Shown here piece after piece: positions 1 to 9,479 of a DNA stretch of 64,000 nucleotides. Source of the DNA: Aliarcobacter cryaerophilus ATCC 43158 (GTDB lineage Bacteria > Campylobacterota > Campylobacteria > Campylobacterales > Arcobacteraceae). The DNA lies in contig NZ_CP032824.1 of the NCBI RefSeq assembly GCF_003660105.1, positions 1 to 64,000 of the forward strand, in the 5' to 3' direction. How positions within the stretch are numbered: the first letter of the stretch is position 1; every line of letters begins with the position of its first letter. A program made the position numbers and the translations under genes. The notes under the pieces were generated by a model. The model saw only the letters and a list, made by a program, of their open reading frames with translations. It made no database searches and was not told where the DNA came from.

Positions 1-1194
1 ATGAAAATTTTACATACCTCAGATTGGCATTTAGGTCAAAATTTTATGGGAAAAAGTAGGGTAGAGGAGCATGAAGCTTTTTTATCTTGGCTTTTAAAGA
101 TTATAAAAGAAAAAGAGATAGAAGTATTACTTGTATCAGGGGATATTTTTGATACTGGTACTCCTCCAAATTATGCTTTAGAACTTTATTATAATTTTTT
201 AAAAGAACTATCAAGTATTAAAACTTTAATTACTACTATTATAACTGCTGGAAATCATGATTCAGTTTCAACTCTAAAAGCACCAAAACAACTTTTAGAA
301 GTTTTAAATGTTCATGTTATAACAACTGGTGATGAAGATGAAAATGTAATTATTCCTATAAATAAAAATGATGATTTAATATCTATTGTTTGTGCTGTTC
401 CATTTTTAAGAGATAGTGTTATTAGACAATCTCTTAGTGGAAAAACAATAAGTGAAAAAGAGAAATTAGCAAATAGTGGTATTAAAGCTTATTATGAAAA
501 TTGTTACTCAAAAGCACTTGAACTAAAACAAGATAAAAATATCCCAATAATAGCAATGGGACATTTAACAACAGTTGGAAGTAGAAGTTCTCAAAGTGAA
601 AGAGATATTTATATTGGTGGAACTATTGATATAGGTGGGGATTATTTATCTAGTATGTTTGATTATGTTGCTTTAGGGCATCTTCATATAAATCAAGTTG
701 TTGGAAATAATGAACATGTAAGATATTCAGGTTCTCCAATAGCTCTTAGTTTTTCTGAATCTAAAAACAGTCAAAAAGTAAATCTTGTATCTTTTACTCA
801 AAATGAAATGAGTATAGAAGAGATAGAAGTTCCACTTTCTAGAAAACTAATTGTTATCAAAGGCAATTATGAAACTATAAAAAATGAACTTACTAAAATA
901 GAAGATAAAAACTCTTGGATAGAAGTTCATATATCTGATGATAATGCAATGTATGCAAATAATGAAATCAGACAACTTGCTTCAAAACTTGAATTAACAC
1001 TACTTGCAGTAAAAATAGATAAAAGTGAAAAACAGTTAAAAGCTAATGAATTAAAAGTAATAAGTTTAGATGAATTATCAGTTGAACAAGTATTTGAAAA
1101 AAGATTAGAGCTTGAAAACATAGAAGATAAAGAGTTTGAAAAAGAACTACTTTTAAACTTTAAAGAAGTAGTTTCTAAGGTGCAAAGCCTATGA
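1..1194 (+). CDS. sbcD: Exonuclease subunit SbcD (Mre11-type nuclease)
   Basis: This is the nuclease subunit of the SbcCD complex, which cuts hairpins, palindromes and protein-blocked DNA ends. The 397-residue protein has the calcineurin-like metallophosphoesterase motifs in order: SDWH (residues 7-10), GDIFD (47-51), GNHD (84-87) and ALGHLH near 225. These bind the two metal ions. Length fits the family. The window begins exactly at its ATG, so the ribosome binding site and promoter are not visible. Its last four bases overlap the sbcC start (ATGA), showing translational coupling. It appears to head the long plus-strand gene run that continues into the Qat defence genes. Identification is secure. 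Confidence 0.95.
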   Translation: MKILHTSDWHLGQNFMGKSRVEEHEAFLSWLLKIIKEKEIEVLLVSGDIFDTGTPPNYALELYYNFLKELSSIKTLITTIITAGNHDSVSTLKAPKQLLEVLNVHVITTGDEDENVIIPINKNDDLISIVCAVPFLRDSVIRQSLSGKTISEKEKLANSGIKAYYENCYSKALELKQDKNIPIIAMGHLTTVGSRSSQSERDIYIGGTIDIGGDYLSSMFDYVALGHLHINQVVGNNEHVRYSGSPIALSFSESKNSQKVNLVSFTQNEMSIEEIEVPLSRKLIVIKGNYETIKNELTKIEDKNSWIEVHISDDNAMYANNEIRQLASKLELTLLAVKIDKSEKQLKANELKVISLDELSVEQVFEKRLELENIEDKEFEKELLLNFKEVVSKVQSL

Positions 1195-4100
1195 AAATAC
1201 TAAAGATAAAATTACTAAATATTAACTCACTAAAAGGTGAGTTTGAAGTAGACTTTGAAAAGTTTTTAAAAGATGAATCATTATTTGCTATAACTGGACC
1301 AACTGGTGCTGGGAAAAGTACTATTTTAGATGTAATTACATGTGCTTTATATGGAAGAACTGCAAGACTTACAAACCCAAATGAACTTATGAGCAGACAC
1401 ACAGGGGAATGTTTATGTGAAGTTGAATTTGAAGTAAAAGGAAAAGTTTATAGAAGTTCTTGGAGTCAAAAAAGAGCTAGAAAAAGCCCTGATGGAGCTT
1501 TCCAAAGTGCAAAAATGGAAGTTAGCGAAGTTGAAACGGGAAAAGTCTTAGAATCATATCTTTCAAAAGTTCCAAAATATATAGAAGAATTATCTGGACT
1601 TGATTTTGATAGATTTATTCAATCTATGATGTTAGCTCAAGGAAGTTTTGATGCTTTTTTAAAAGCAAAGGAAAATGAGCGTTCAAGTTTACTTGAAAAA
1701 ATCACGGGAACACAAATCTATAAACAAATTTCACAAGAGATATATCAAACTTATACTAGAAAAAATGATGAGATTAAATTAGATGAAAATTTATTAGGTA
1801 ATATTGAATTATTATCAAATGAAGTTGTTACTGAAAAAACTTTAATTTTAAATAGTTCAAAAACACAAAAACTTGAACTAGATTCTAAAGGAAATGAGCT
1901 AAAAAAGGTAATCAATTGGCTTGAAAATTTACAAAAATTAGAAGCTGATAATACTAAGTATATTAAAGAATTTGAACAAATCAGTTTTGAAAAAGAGAAT
2001 AAAAAAGAAGATTTTATCAGATTAGATTTAGCAAATAAAGCTTTAAATGTTCAGCCTATATATCAAGAAAAGAACTCTTTAACTCAAATAATAAATCAAG
2101 ATAAAGAAAAACTAGAAAAACTTCAAAAAGAGTTAGAAGATTTAAAACAACTCTTACAATCAAAAACTAATGAATCTTTAAAATCAAAAGATGAATTAGA
2201 TAAAGAAAAAATTTCATTTGATACGAACTCTAAAAAACTTCAAGAAGTAAGAACATTACAAACTAAAATAGAATCAAAACTTCAAAATATCAAAGAGTTA
2301 GAAAATAAAATAAGCTCTCAAAATGAACAAAAAACAAAACTAAATGAAGATTTGAAAGTACTAAAAACAAATCAAGAAAAAATTGAGAATGATTTAAAAA
2401 CTATAAATGTCTATCTAATAAAAAATAAAAATGATGAATCATTAAAAGAAGAGATATCTTTAATCTCAAAAAATGTAAATGATTATAAAGATGTAATAAA
2501 ACTTTTAAAACAAATAGAAGAAAAACTTCAAAATAATAGTTTAAATGAAAAGACTTTACAGGATAGTTTTACTAAGGCAAAAAAAGAGTTTGATGAAATA
2601 AAAGTATTATTTGATTCTAAAGATAAAGAGTATAAAGAGTTAGAAATTCAAACTTCAAATTTCAATCAAAAAGAATCAAATAATAGGGATAGATTAAAAA
2701 GTATTGATAAATTAACTACTTCTATAGATGAATATAAAGGATTATTAGAAAATATCTTAAAAGAAGAAAATATCATATCTTCTTCAAAAGATGAATCAAA
2801 AACTATAAAAACAAATATAGAAGAAAAAACAAAACTAATAAATGAAATTAAAACACATATTCAAACTCTAAATGATAAAAGAGAAGCAGAACTTTTAATA
2901 GCAAAATATGAAAGTGATAGAGCAAATCTAAAAGAGGGTGAAGAGTGTTTCTTATGTGGTTCAAAAGAACATCCATTTGTAAATCATAAAATAAGTTTAA
3001 ATGCTAATGAAACTACATCTTTAATCGCTCAAAAGAAGCAAATATTTGATGAGGAAAATAAAGTTTTACGAACTATTGAATTAAACTTATCAAAACTTGA
3101 AACTAAAATAGAGAGTTCTACTTTAGAACTAAACAAATTATTAAAACATAAAGAAGATATTGAGCAAGTATTTAGTTCATTGAATTTTATTTTAATGAAT
3201 GATTCTAAAACAAACTTAGAAGAAGAAAAGCAACTTTTAGAAGAAGAGTTAAAGAATATAGTAAAAATTAGAGATGAAAAAGAGAAAGTTTTAATTCAAA
3301 GAGATAATCTTCAAAAAGAGTTAAATACAAAACAAACTTTTGTTTCTCAAAATGAACAAGAACTTTATAAACTAAAAAGTTTAATTGAACAATTACAAAA
3401 TGAACAAACTCAAAACATATCTAAAAAGCAAAGTTTAGAAGAGGAACTTTCAAAAGTATATAGTAAATATGAACTAATATTTGATGAAAAGTTTGAAGAA
3501 AACTTTAGAACAATAGTCTCTAAGAAAGATAGTTTTATTAAAAATGAAATATCAAAAAAAGAGCTTGATATTAAACTTCAAAGTTTAATAGTACAACTAA
3601 AAGAGTTTGATACAAAAATCATATCAATAGAGTCAAGTTTAAAAACTGATGCTGAACAACTTTCTAAAATCTCTAATGAAACAATAGAATTACAAACTCA
3701 AAGCAAAGCTATTTTAGATGTATCTGATTTAAATATTTTTGAAAAAGAGATAACAAGTAAATTTAATACTATTAATGAAAGATATAACTCTTTATTAAAA
3801 GATTTAGTAAATCTAAATTCAAAAAATGAATCACTAAATACGCAAATAATAGAGTTAAATCAAAAACAAATCAATGAAAATACAAAACTAGAAGAGACAA
3901 AACAAAATTTCAATAATGCTCTAGCAGAAAATAGTTTTAACTCAAAAGAAGAGTTTGAAAAAGCACTTTTAAATAAAGAGCAAAGAGAAGAGTTATCTCT
4001 AATGTGTAAAGCACTAGAAGAAAAATATACTCAAATCCAAACTCTAAAAATAGATACAGCAAAAAAACTATCTGAACAAAAAGAGTTAAACTTAACAGAT

Positions 4101-4772
4101 AAAGAACTTCAAACTTTAAGTGATGAGTTAAAAGAGTTGCAAACTGCTATTGATGAACTGCAAAAATCAATAGGAAGTTTAGAAAAAGAGCTTGAAATCA
4201 ATGCTTCAAATATGAAAAAACATGAAGATAAAATCAAAGAGTTAGAGAATAAAAAAGAAGCCTTTAAAGTATGGATAAAACTAAATGAAATGGTAGGTTC
4301 AGCAAGTGGTGATAAATTTGCAAAATTTGCACAAGGTATCACTTTAGACCAGTTAATCTATCTAGCAAATAAATATTTACAAATACTAAGCCCTAGATAT
4401 GAACTTCAAAGAAGTAGTGATTCAAGTAAGCTATTAGAAATAGAAATAATTGATGGTTTCCAAGGTGATGTTGTAAGACCTGTAAGTACGCTTTCTGGTG
4501 GTGAGAGTTTTATTGTAAGTCTTTCACTTGCACTTGGACTTTCAGCCCTTGCAAGTCAGAAAATAAGTATAGATTCACTTTTTTTAGATGAAGGATTTGG
4601 AACACTTGATAGTGATAGTCTAGAGTTAGCACTAAATGCGCTAAATCAGTTACAAAGTTCAGGAAAGATGGTAGGTGTGATTTCCCATGTGGAAGCACTA
4701 AAAGAGCGAATTCCATTGCAGATTAGGGTTATGCCTAAAGGTGATGGGACGAGTGTTTTGAATTTAAATTAG
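1191..4772 (+). CDS. sbcC: Exonuclease subunit SbcC (Rad50-like SMC ATPase)
   Basis: This is the SMC-like ATPase partner of SbcD. The 1193-residue protein starts with Walker A GPTGAGKST (residues 36-44), followed by very long glutamate- and lysine-rich coiled coils. These are broken near residue 585 by a CxxC zinc hook (ECFLCG), then by the return coil. The C-terminal ATPase half has the signature STLSGGESF near 1100 and Walker B LFLDEGFGTLD near 1130. It overlaps sbcD by 4 bp. The next gene, qatA, begins only 10 bp after the stop, so the DNA-repair pair and the defence genes may be co-transcribed. Confidence 0.95.
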   Translation: MKILKIKLLNINSLKGEFEVDFEKFLKDESLFAITGPTGAGKSTILDVITCALYGRTARLTNPNELMSRHTGECLCEVEFEVKGKVYRSSWSQKRARKSPDGAFQSAKMEVSEVETGKVLESYLSKVPKYIEELSGLDFDRFIQSMMLAQGSFDAFLKAKENERSSLLEKITGTQIYKQISQEIYQTYTRKNDEIKLDENLLGNIELLSNEVVTEKTLILNSSKTQKLELDSKGNELKKVINWLENLQKLEADNTKYIKEFEQISFEKENKKEDFIRLDLANKALNVQPIYQEKNSLTQIINQDKEKLEKLQKELEDLKQLLQSKTNESLKSKDELDKEKISFDTNSKKLQEVRTLQTKIESKLQNIKELENKISSQNEQKTKLNEDLKVLKTNQEKIENDLKTINVYLIKNKNDESLKEEISLISKNVNDYKDVIKLLKQIEEKLQNNSLNEKTLQDSFTKAKKEFDEIKVLFDSKDKEYKELEIQTSNFNQKESNNRDRLKSIDKLTTSIDEYKGLLENILKEENIISSSKDESKTIKTNIEEKTKLINEIKTHIQTLNDKREAELLIAKYESDRANLKEGEECFLCGSKEHPFVNHKISLNANETTSLIAQKKQIFDEENKVLRTIELNLSKLETKIESSTLELNKLLKHKEDIEQVFSSLNFILMNDSKTNLEEEKQLLEEELKNIVKIRDEKEKVLIQRDNLQKELNTKQTFVSQNEQELYKLKSLIEQLQNEQTQNISKKQSLEEELSKVYSKYELIFDEKFEENFRTIVSKKDSFIKNEISKKELDIKLQSLIVQLKEFDTKIISIESSLKTDAEQLSKISNETIELQTQSKAILDVSDLNIFEKEITSKFNTINERYNSLLKDLVNLNSKNESLNTQIIELNQKQINENTKLEETKQNFNNALAENSFNSKEEFEKALLNKEQREELSLMCKALEEKYTQIQTLKIDTAKKLSEQKELNLTDKELQTLSDELKELQTAIDELQKSIGSLEKELEINASNMKKHEDKIKELENKKEAFKVWIKLNEMVGSASGDKFAKFAQGITLDQLIYLANKYLQILSPRYELQRSSDSSKLLEIEIIDGFQGDVVRPVSTLSGGESFIVSLSLALGLSALASQKISIDSLFLDEGFGTLDSDSLELALNALNQLQSSGKMVGVISHVEALKERIPLQIRVMPKGDGTSVLNLN

Positions 4773-4778
4773 GAGGAA
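4772..4778 (+). promoter_or_regulatory. Strong ribosome binding site of qatA
   Basis: TAGGAGG lies immediately after the sbcC stop codon and 6-8 bases before the qatA ATG. It is the strongest Shine-Dalgarno sequence in this gene run. No transcription terminator fits in the 10-bp gap, which supports read-through from sbcDC into qatA. Confidence 0.7.
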
Positions 4779-4782
4779 TATA

Positions 4783-6663
4783 ATGTGGGCAGATAATGAA
4801 ACAACTGAGGATTTTTTAAATTATGAAGTACATTGTGATTTAATAAAAGAGTATGTAACAAATCCTAATTTACTACCTTTAACAATAGGTGTATTTGGAG
4901 ATTGGGGAAGTGGAAAATCTAGTATTATGAAAATACTTGAGCAAAAATTAGAAGATGACGAAAAAGTATTAACAATTTATTTTAATAGTTGGCTTTTTGA
5001 AAGCTACCAGGATGCAAAAATTTCACTTCTTGAAAATATTTTATTAGAACTGTCGAAGAATGAAACTTTAGGTGAAACAGCAAAAAAGAAAATATTGAGT
5101 TTAATATCAAGAGTTGATTATATGAAACTAGCAAAAGATGGTATTAAAAAATATGGTAAAAATGTTGTTGATATTATTGCTACAGGTGGAGTTGGTAGTG
5201 TAATTGAAGCAGGTTTTAGTATGTTGAAAAAAGAAAAAATTGATGAATTAGAAACTGCAGATTTATCTAAACTTAATGAATACATAAAAGATGAACAAAA
5301 AAACACATCTAAAAATACAATAAAAACTTTTAGAAAAGATTTTGAAGAATTAATAAATTTAACTGATTATGAGAGTGTAGTTATTTTTATTGATGATTTA
5401 GATAGGTGTATGCCTGAACGTGTTATTGAAACATTAGAGGCTATAAAGCTATTCTTATCTGTACCTAATACAGCTTTTGTAATTGGTGCTGATGAGAGAA
5501 TAATAAAACATTCTATTTCAATGCATCTGAAATTACATACTTTAAATAGTGATTCAGATTATTTACAAGATTCTAAACAAATAGTTACAGATTATATTGA
5601 GAAGTTAATTCAAATTCCTTATAGATTACCAAAACTTTCATTATCTGAAATTGAAACTTATAATAATCTTTTATTTTGTAAAACACAGTTGGAAGAAGAT
5701 GATTTTAAAATAGTATATGATGATTATCAAAGCTTTAAACAATCTGATTTTTATTCTGCATATTCTTATGGACATATAAAAGAAAAAATTAATTTTGATG
5801 ATAAACCTTCATTAAGTAGTCTTTTAAATCTATCTCATAGTATGAGTCAAATGATTACAACAATTTTAAAAGGTAATCCTAGGCAGACAAAAAGATTTTT
5901 GAATACTTTTATTTTGAGGACAAAATTAGCTAGTGTTGCAAAAATTGATATTGATATTTTTGTATTAATAAAACTAATGCTTCTTGAATACTTTGATACT
6001 AAATTATTTAAAAAATTAAATGAACTTCAATCAAAAAATGATGGTTTTTTCCATGAAATAAATATATTAGAAAAAGTCTTTTGTGATGGTGAGGAGAACC
6101 CTTTTAAAGATTCTTTTCAAGAGTGGCAAACACCACAAATGGTAAGTTGGATAAAAATAGAACCTAAACTTTCTGATACTGATTTAAGAAATTATTTTTG
6201 GTTATTTAGAGATAAAACAGAATCTACTTTGTCTGATGTTCATATGGTTAGTCCTATTCTTCAAAAGATTTATAAGGGATTAAAGTCAACTCAAGAAACA
6301 GAAGTAAGAGTAAGCTTAGAGAGAGCAAAAAATCTTAGTTATGATGAATTATCAGAAATTTTCAGTTTATATGAGAATGAAATAAATATAACTCCAAACC
6401 TTAAAGAACTTCTCAATAGTTTACATCAATTAACTATTCAAATTAATAATATTGATTTTTATGATAGATATTTAAATATTGTAATAGCCCTTCCTTATCA
6501 AAAAGTTAATAATTTAATTTATTTAATTGATAGACTAAACAATATTAAACAGAAAGAAGGGTCTTTAAGTGATAAAGTAGATAAAATTATAGTTAATTAT
6601 AGTGAAAAGGAAAAAGGCTTATTGAAAAAAGCAGCTATTAAATATTTAGAGAAAGGGAATTAA
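4783..6663 (+). CDS. qatA: QatA: KAP-family P-loop ATPase of the Qat anti-phage system
   Basis: This is a 626-residue KAP-type NTPase. Walker A is GDWGSGKSS (residues 39-47) and Walker B is VVIFIDDLDRC near 200-210, the typical KAP FIDDLDR motif. The stretch around 120-150 includes a mildly hydrophobic Gly-rich segment (IIATGGVGSVIEAGF), where KAP proteins often carry membrane insertions; here it is too short to be sure of a membrane helix. The order KAP ATPase, small protein, QueC-like protein, TatD-like nuclease matches the published QatABCD defence locus. In that system all four genes are reported to be needed, although the trigger is not readable from sequence. It is followed after one base by qatB. 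Confidence 0.9.
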   Translation: MWADNETTEDFLNYEVHCDLIKEYVTNPNLLPLTIGVFGDWGSGKSSIMKILEQKLEDDEKVLTIYFNSWLFESYQDAKISLLENILLELSKNETLGETAKKKILSLISRVDYMKLAKDGIKKYGKNVVDIIATGGVGSVIEAGFSMLKKEKIDELETADLSKLNEYIKDEQKNTSKNTIKTFRKDFEELINLTDYESVVIFIDDLDRCMPERVIETLEAIKLFLSVPNTAFVIGADERIIKHSISMHLKLHTLNSDSDYLQDSKQIVTDYIEKLIQIPYRLPKLSLSEIETYNNLLFCKTQLEEDDFKIVYDDYQSFKQSDFYSAYSYGHIKEKINFDDKPSLSSLLNLSHSMSQMITTILKGNPRQTKRFLNTFILRTKLASVAKIDIDIFVLIKLMLLEYFDTKLFKKLNELQSKNDGFFHEINILEKVFCDGEENPFKDSFQEWQTPQMVSWIKIEPKLSDTDLRNYFWLFRDKTESTLSDVHMVSPILQKIYKGLKSTQETEVRVSLERAKNLSYDELSEIFSLYENEINITPNLKELLNSLHQLTIQINNIDFYDRYLNIVIALPYQKVNNLIYLIDRLNNIKQKEGSLSDKVDKIIVNYSEKEKGLLKKAAIKYLEKGN

Positions 6664-6664
6664 A

Positions 6665-7423
6665 ATGGGAACATCAAAAGGTTATGAGCCACCAAAAGGA
6701 AAAGGAAGTCCTTGGGATACTTTAAAAAGGCAAATGGGAATGTTAATTGAAAAACCTGATAAAAATACAAAGGTTGTAAGTAAATTTATAAAGGCAATTG
6801 GTGGTGCAGAAAACTTTTCATCTTATAATAAACCACAAAGTATACCTACAGGAGGAGGGAGTAGTTTATCTTTTAAATCATCAACAGCTAGAAATACAGT
6901 TCAAGGATTAGGTTCTTTTTTCAGTGATATATCTAAAAATGGTTTACAACAAGCTGCCAAATCTAGAGGTATCAATATTGAAGGTAAAACTATAGATGAG
7001 ATTAAAGAATTATTTATAGATTTCTTTTTAATACCTGCAGTTGATTCTGATAGTGTTTGTGCATCAAAGGCTATTGAGACAGTTATGGAAAATTTATTTA
7101 ATGAAATAGCTAATGAAGAAGAACTTGAAAATATTTTATCAAATGTAATTAAAACAGAAAAAGCAAAAGAATTAGTTTGTGGTTTTTATGAAAATTATAT
7201 TTATGAATTGTTTTGTAGAATATTTTTTGAAGATAGAACTTTAAAAACTAATCAATCTGATGCAGAAGAAATATTAGAAATAGTTAAAGAAACAATAAGT
7301 ACTAAAATTTCTGGAATACAATGTAATAGAAATATTGAGGGGATAGATTTTGGTAGTCAAGAGGGTTCAGATTTTGTTCAAGGAATCTTAAAAGATATTT
7401 TAGAAGTATTAGAGGAAGAATGA
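6665..7423 (+). CDS. qatB: QatB: small subunit of the Qat anti-phage system
   Basis: The 252-residue protein begins Met-Gly followed by a Gly/Pro/Lys-rich flexible tail (roughly residues 2-25). A serine- and glycine-rich linker (about 55-75) and an acidic helical C-terminal domain with a few cysteines follow. No catalytic motif is visible. Its identity rests on position between qatA and qatC, both with near-zero spacing, and on length. Family knowledge: QueC-like enzymes in phage-defence operons have been reported to conjugate a deazaguanine base to a protein N-terminus. The Met-Gly start makes this protein the natural candidate substrate of QatC, but that is inference. Confidence 0.85.
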   Translation: MGTSKGYEPPKGKGSPWDTLKRQMGMLIEKPDKNTKVVSKFIKAIGGAENFSSYNKPQSIPTGGGSSLSFKSSTARNTVQGLGSFFSDISKNGLQQAAKSRGINIEGKTIDEIKELFIDFFLIPAVDSDSVCASKAIETVMENLFNEIANEEELENILSNVIKTEKAKELVCGFYENYIYELFCRIFFEDRTLKTNQSDAEEILEIVKETISTKISGIQCNRNIEGIDFGSQEGSDFVQGILKDILEVLEEE

Positions 7424-7424
7424 T

Positions 7425-8756
7425 ATGTTTAAAGTTACTATTGAAGAGTTAGATAGAAAAGATTGTTTATTAACACTTAGACTTAATATTAATAATGAAT
7501 ATGAAAGTGGTTTAATTATTAATCCATATGATTGTTTTACTAGTATTATTTCTAATCCTACGAATTCAAGTTTAGATGTACTATATTTTACATCTATTAT
7601 TTATGCAATTGATAAAGTTATACAAAGAGTTGATACTTTTGACAATTGGAGTAGAGATATTGAAGTTGAAATACCTGTTAGTAATGTTTCTGTATGGAAT
7701 AGTGCAAAAGATATTTTAAAAGAAGCAATTGATTTTTTAACTAGTGATAATTGGATATTTAATTTTAGAGAATTAGAAGATATTTCATATTTTGAAAGAA
7801 AAGAAACTTTATCTCTAAATATAAATGTAGAAAAAATATGTTTATTCTCGGGTGGGTTGGACTCTCTTGCAGGAGCAATAAACTTAGTTGATGAAACAGA
7901 CAATATTTTATTAATTTCACATGTAGATGGACATGGTGCACCATCAACTTTACATAGTGAACTATTAAGTGAAATAAGAAATGAGTATTCAACTAAAAAT
8001 ATAAGGCAAGCCTCTTTTCATGTTTATACAGAAGATGAAATTAAGCATGAAGGAACAACAAGAGGTCGTTCTATATTATTTCATGGTATAGCATTATTTC
8101 ATGCAATTAATTTAAATATTAATGAAATAGTTACTCCTGAAAATGGTGTAATTAGTATTAATTTACCTTTAACTCCTTCCAGAACTTGCTCTAATAGTAC
8201 AAAAACCATGCATCCATACTTTATTAAAAAATTTGAAGAGGCTTTAAGTTTATTAGGGCATAATATTCAAATAAATAATCCCTATCTATTTAAAACAAAA
8301 GGTGAAATGTTAGTTGAAAATAGAAATACAGACTTAATCTCAAAACTAGCCACTAAAACTTTATCTTGCTCACATGGTGGAGGACATACTGCTACTTGGT
8401 ATAATAGGAATAGTTTAAATTGTGGTTATTGTATTCCTTGTACAATCAGAAGAGCTTCTATTCATAAGTTTAATAATACTTTAGATAGATGCAATGATTA
8501 TGGACATAGATTAAAGAATGAAGATATAAAAATTTCTTCACATGAGAAAAGATTAGATTTATTAGCATTAGCTTATTTCTTAAATAAAAATTTGACAAGA
8601 GCTGAAGTAAAAAGAGAAATAAAATTAATGGCAAAAATTGATGATATTGAAGAAGTTACAGATATGCTTTTAAGAGGTTATGCAGAAATAAAACAGTACA
8701 TTAATGATAAAGCAGATGATGAAATAAAAGGATTATTCAGTTGTCAATTAGCCTAA
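7425..8756 (+). CDS. qatC: QatC: QueC-like PP-loop enzyme of the Qat system
   Basis: The 443-residue protein contains a PP-loop ATP pyrophosphatase motif LFSGGLDSLAG near residues 141-151. A cysteine cluster follows, with a His-rich approach (SCSHGGGHTATW) and then CGYCIPC near 332-338, matching the zinc site of QueC. QueC makes 7-cyano-7-deazaguanine (preQ0). Here the enzyme is about twice the usual QueC length, with an N-terminal extension of about 135 residues, as in Qat operons rather than in queuosine biosynthesis. No other queuosine gene is nearby. It starts one base after qatB and overlaps qatD by 16 bp. Confidence 0.9.
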   Translation: MFKVTIEELDRKDCLLTLRLNINNEYESGLIINPYDCFTSIISNPTNSSLDVLYFTSIIYAIDKVIQRVDTFDNWSRDIEVEIPVSNVSVWNSAKDILKEAIDFLTSDNWIFNFRELEDISYFERKETLSLNINVEKICLFSGGLDSLAGAINLVDETDNILLISHVDGHGAPSTLHSELLSEIRNEYSTKNIRQASFHVYTEDEIKHEGTTRGRSILFHGIALFHAINLNINEIVTPENGVISINLPLTPSRTCSNSTKTMHPYFIKKFEEALSLLGHNIQINNPYLFKTKGEMLVENRNTDLISKLATKTLSCSHGGGHTATWYNRNSLNCGYCIPCTIRRASIHKFNNTLDRCNDYGHRLKNEDIKISSHEKRLDLLALAYFLNKNLTRAEVKREIKLMAKIDDIEEVTDMLLRGYAEIKQYINDKADDEIKGLFSCQLA

Positions 8757-9478
8757 TAGATACACATTGTCATATAAATTTCTTTGAAAATGCAGGAGAT
8801 ATTGCATTAGAATGTGAAAAAACAGAAACACACACAATATATGTGACAACTTTACCTTCTCAATTTAATGAAACCTTTGAGTATGTTAAACAACTTAAAT
8901 ATATATATCCATCATTAGGTTTTCATTGTCTAGAGAGTGAGTACAATTTGGAAAAAGAAAAGAAACTTTTTTTAAAAAATATTGTTAAAACAAAATTTAT
9001 AGGAGAAGTTGGTTTAGATTTTTCTAAAAGAGCTATTAAATCAAAAAAAGAACAGATTGAAGTCTTTGAATTTATTTTAGAAAATGTAAGAAATCGAAAT
9101 AAAATTTTGAATTTACATAGTGCTCAAGCAGAAGATAAAGTTCTAAATATGTTAATTCAATATGATATTAAAAAAGCTATTTTTCATTGGTATAGTGGAA
9201 AAATTGGTACGCTAAATAAAATCTTAGATAGTGGATATTATTTTTCGATAAATAGTAATATGTGTAAAAGTAAAAAGGGACAAAATATTATTTCAAGACT
9301 CCCAAAAAATAAAATATTAGTTGAAACTGATGCACCTTTTATTAATGATTTACCCTATAAAAATTTAAATGTTTATTATTATTTAAGTGAATTATGGAAT
9401 TTATCATTAGATGAAGTAAGAAATATTATATTAAGAAACTTTTTTAATTTGCAAAATTCTTATGATAAATTATTTTAA
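8741..9478 (+). CDS. qatD: QatD: TatD-family metal-dependent hydrolase of the Qat system
   Basis: This is a 245-residue TatD-type DNase fold. Metal ligands are visible: DTHCH at the N-terminus, GEVGLDF near 88-94, LHSAQAED near 123, IFHWYSG near 147 and VETDAPF near 193-199. The best start is a TTG that overlaps the end of qatC and is preceded by AAGGA, so translation is probably coupled. It closes the four-gene Qat locus. The adjacent downstream gene starts right after its stop codon. Confidence 0.88.
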   Translation: MSISLIDTHCHINFFENAGDIALECEKTETHTIYVTTLPSQFNETFEYVKQLKYIYPSLGFHCLESEYNLEKEKKLFLKNIVKTKFIGEVGLDFSKRAIKSKKEQIEVFEFILENVRNRNKILNLHSAQAEDKVLNMLIQYDIKKAIFHWYSGKIGTLNKILDSGYYFSINSNMCKSKKGQNIISRLPKNKILVETDAPFINDLPYKNLNVYYYLSELWNLSLDEVRNIILRNFFNLQNSYDKLF

Positions 9479-9479
9479 A

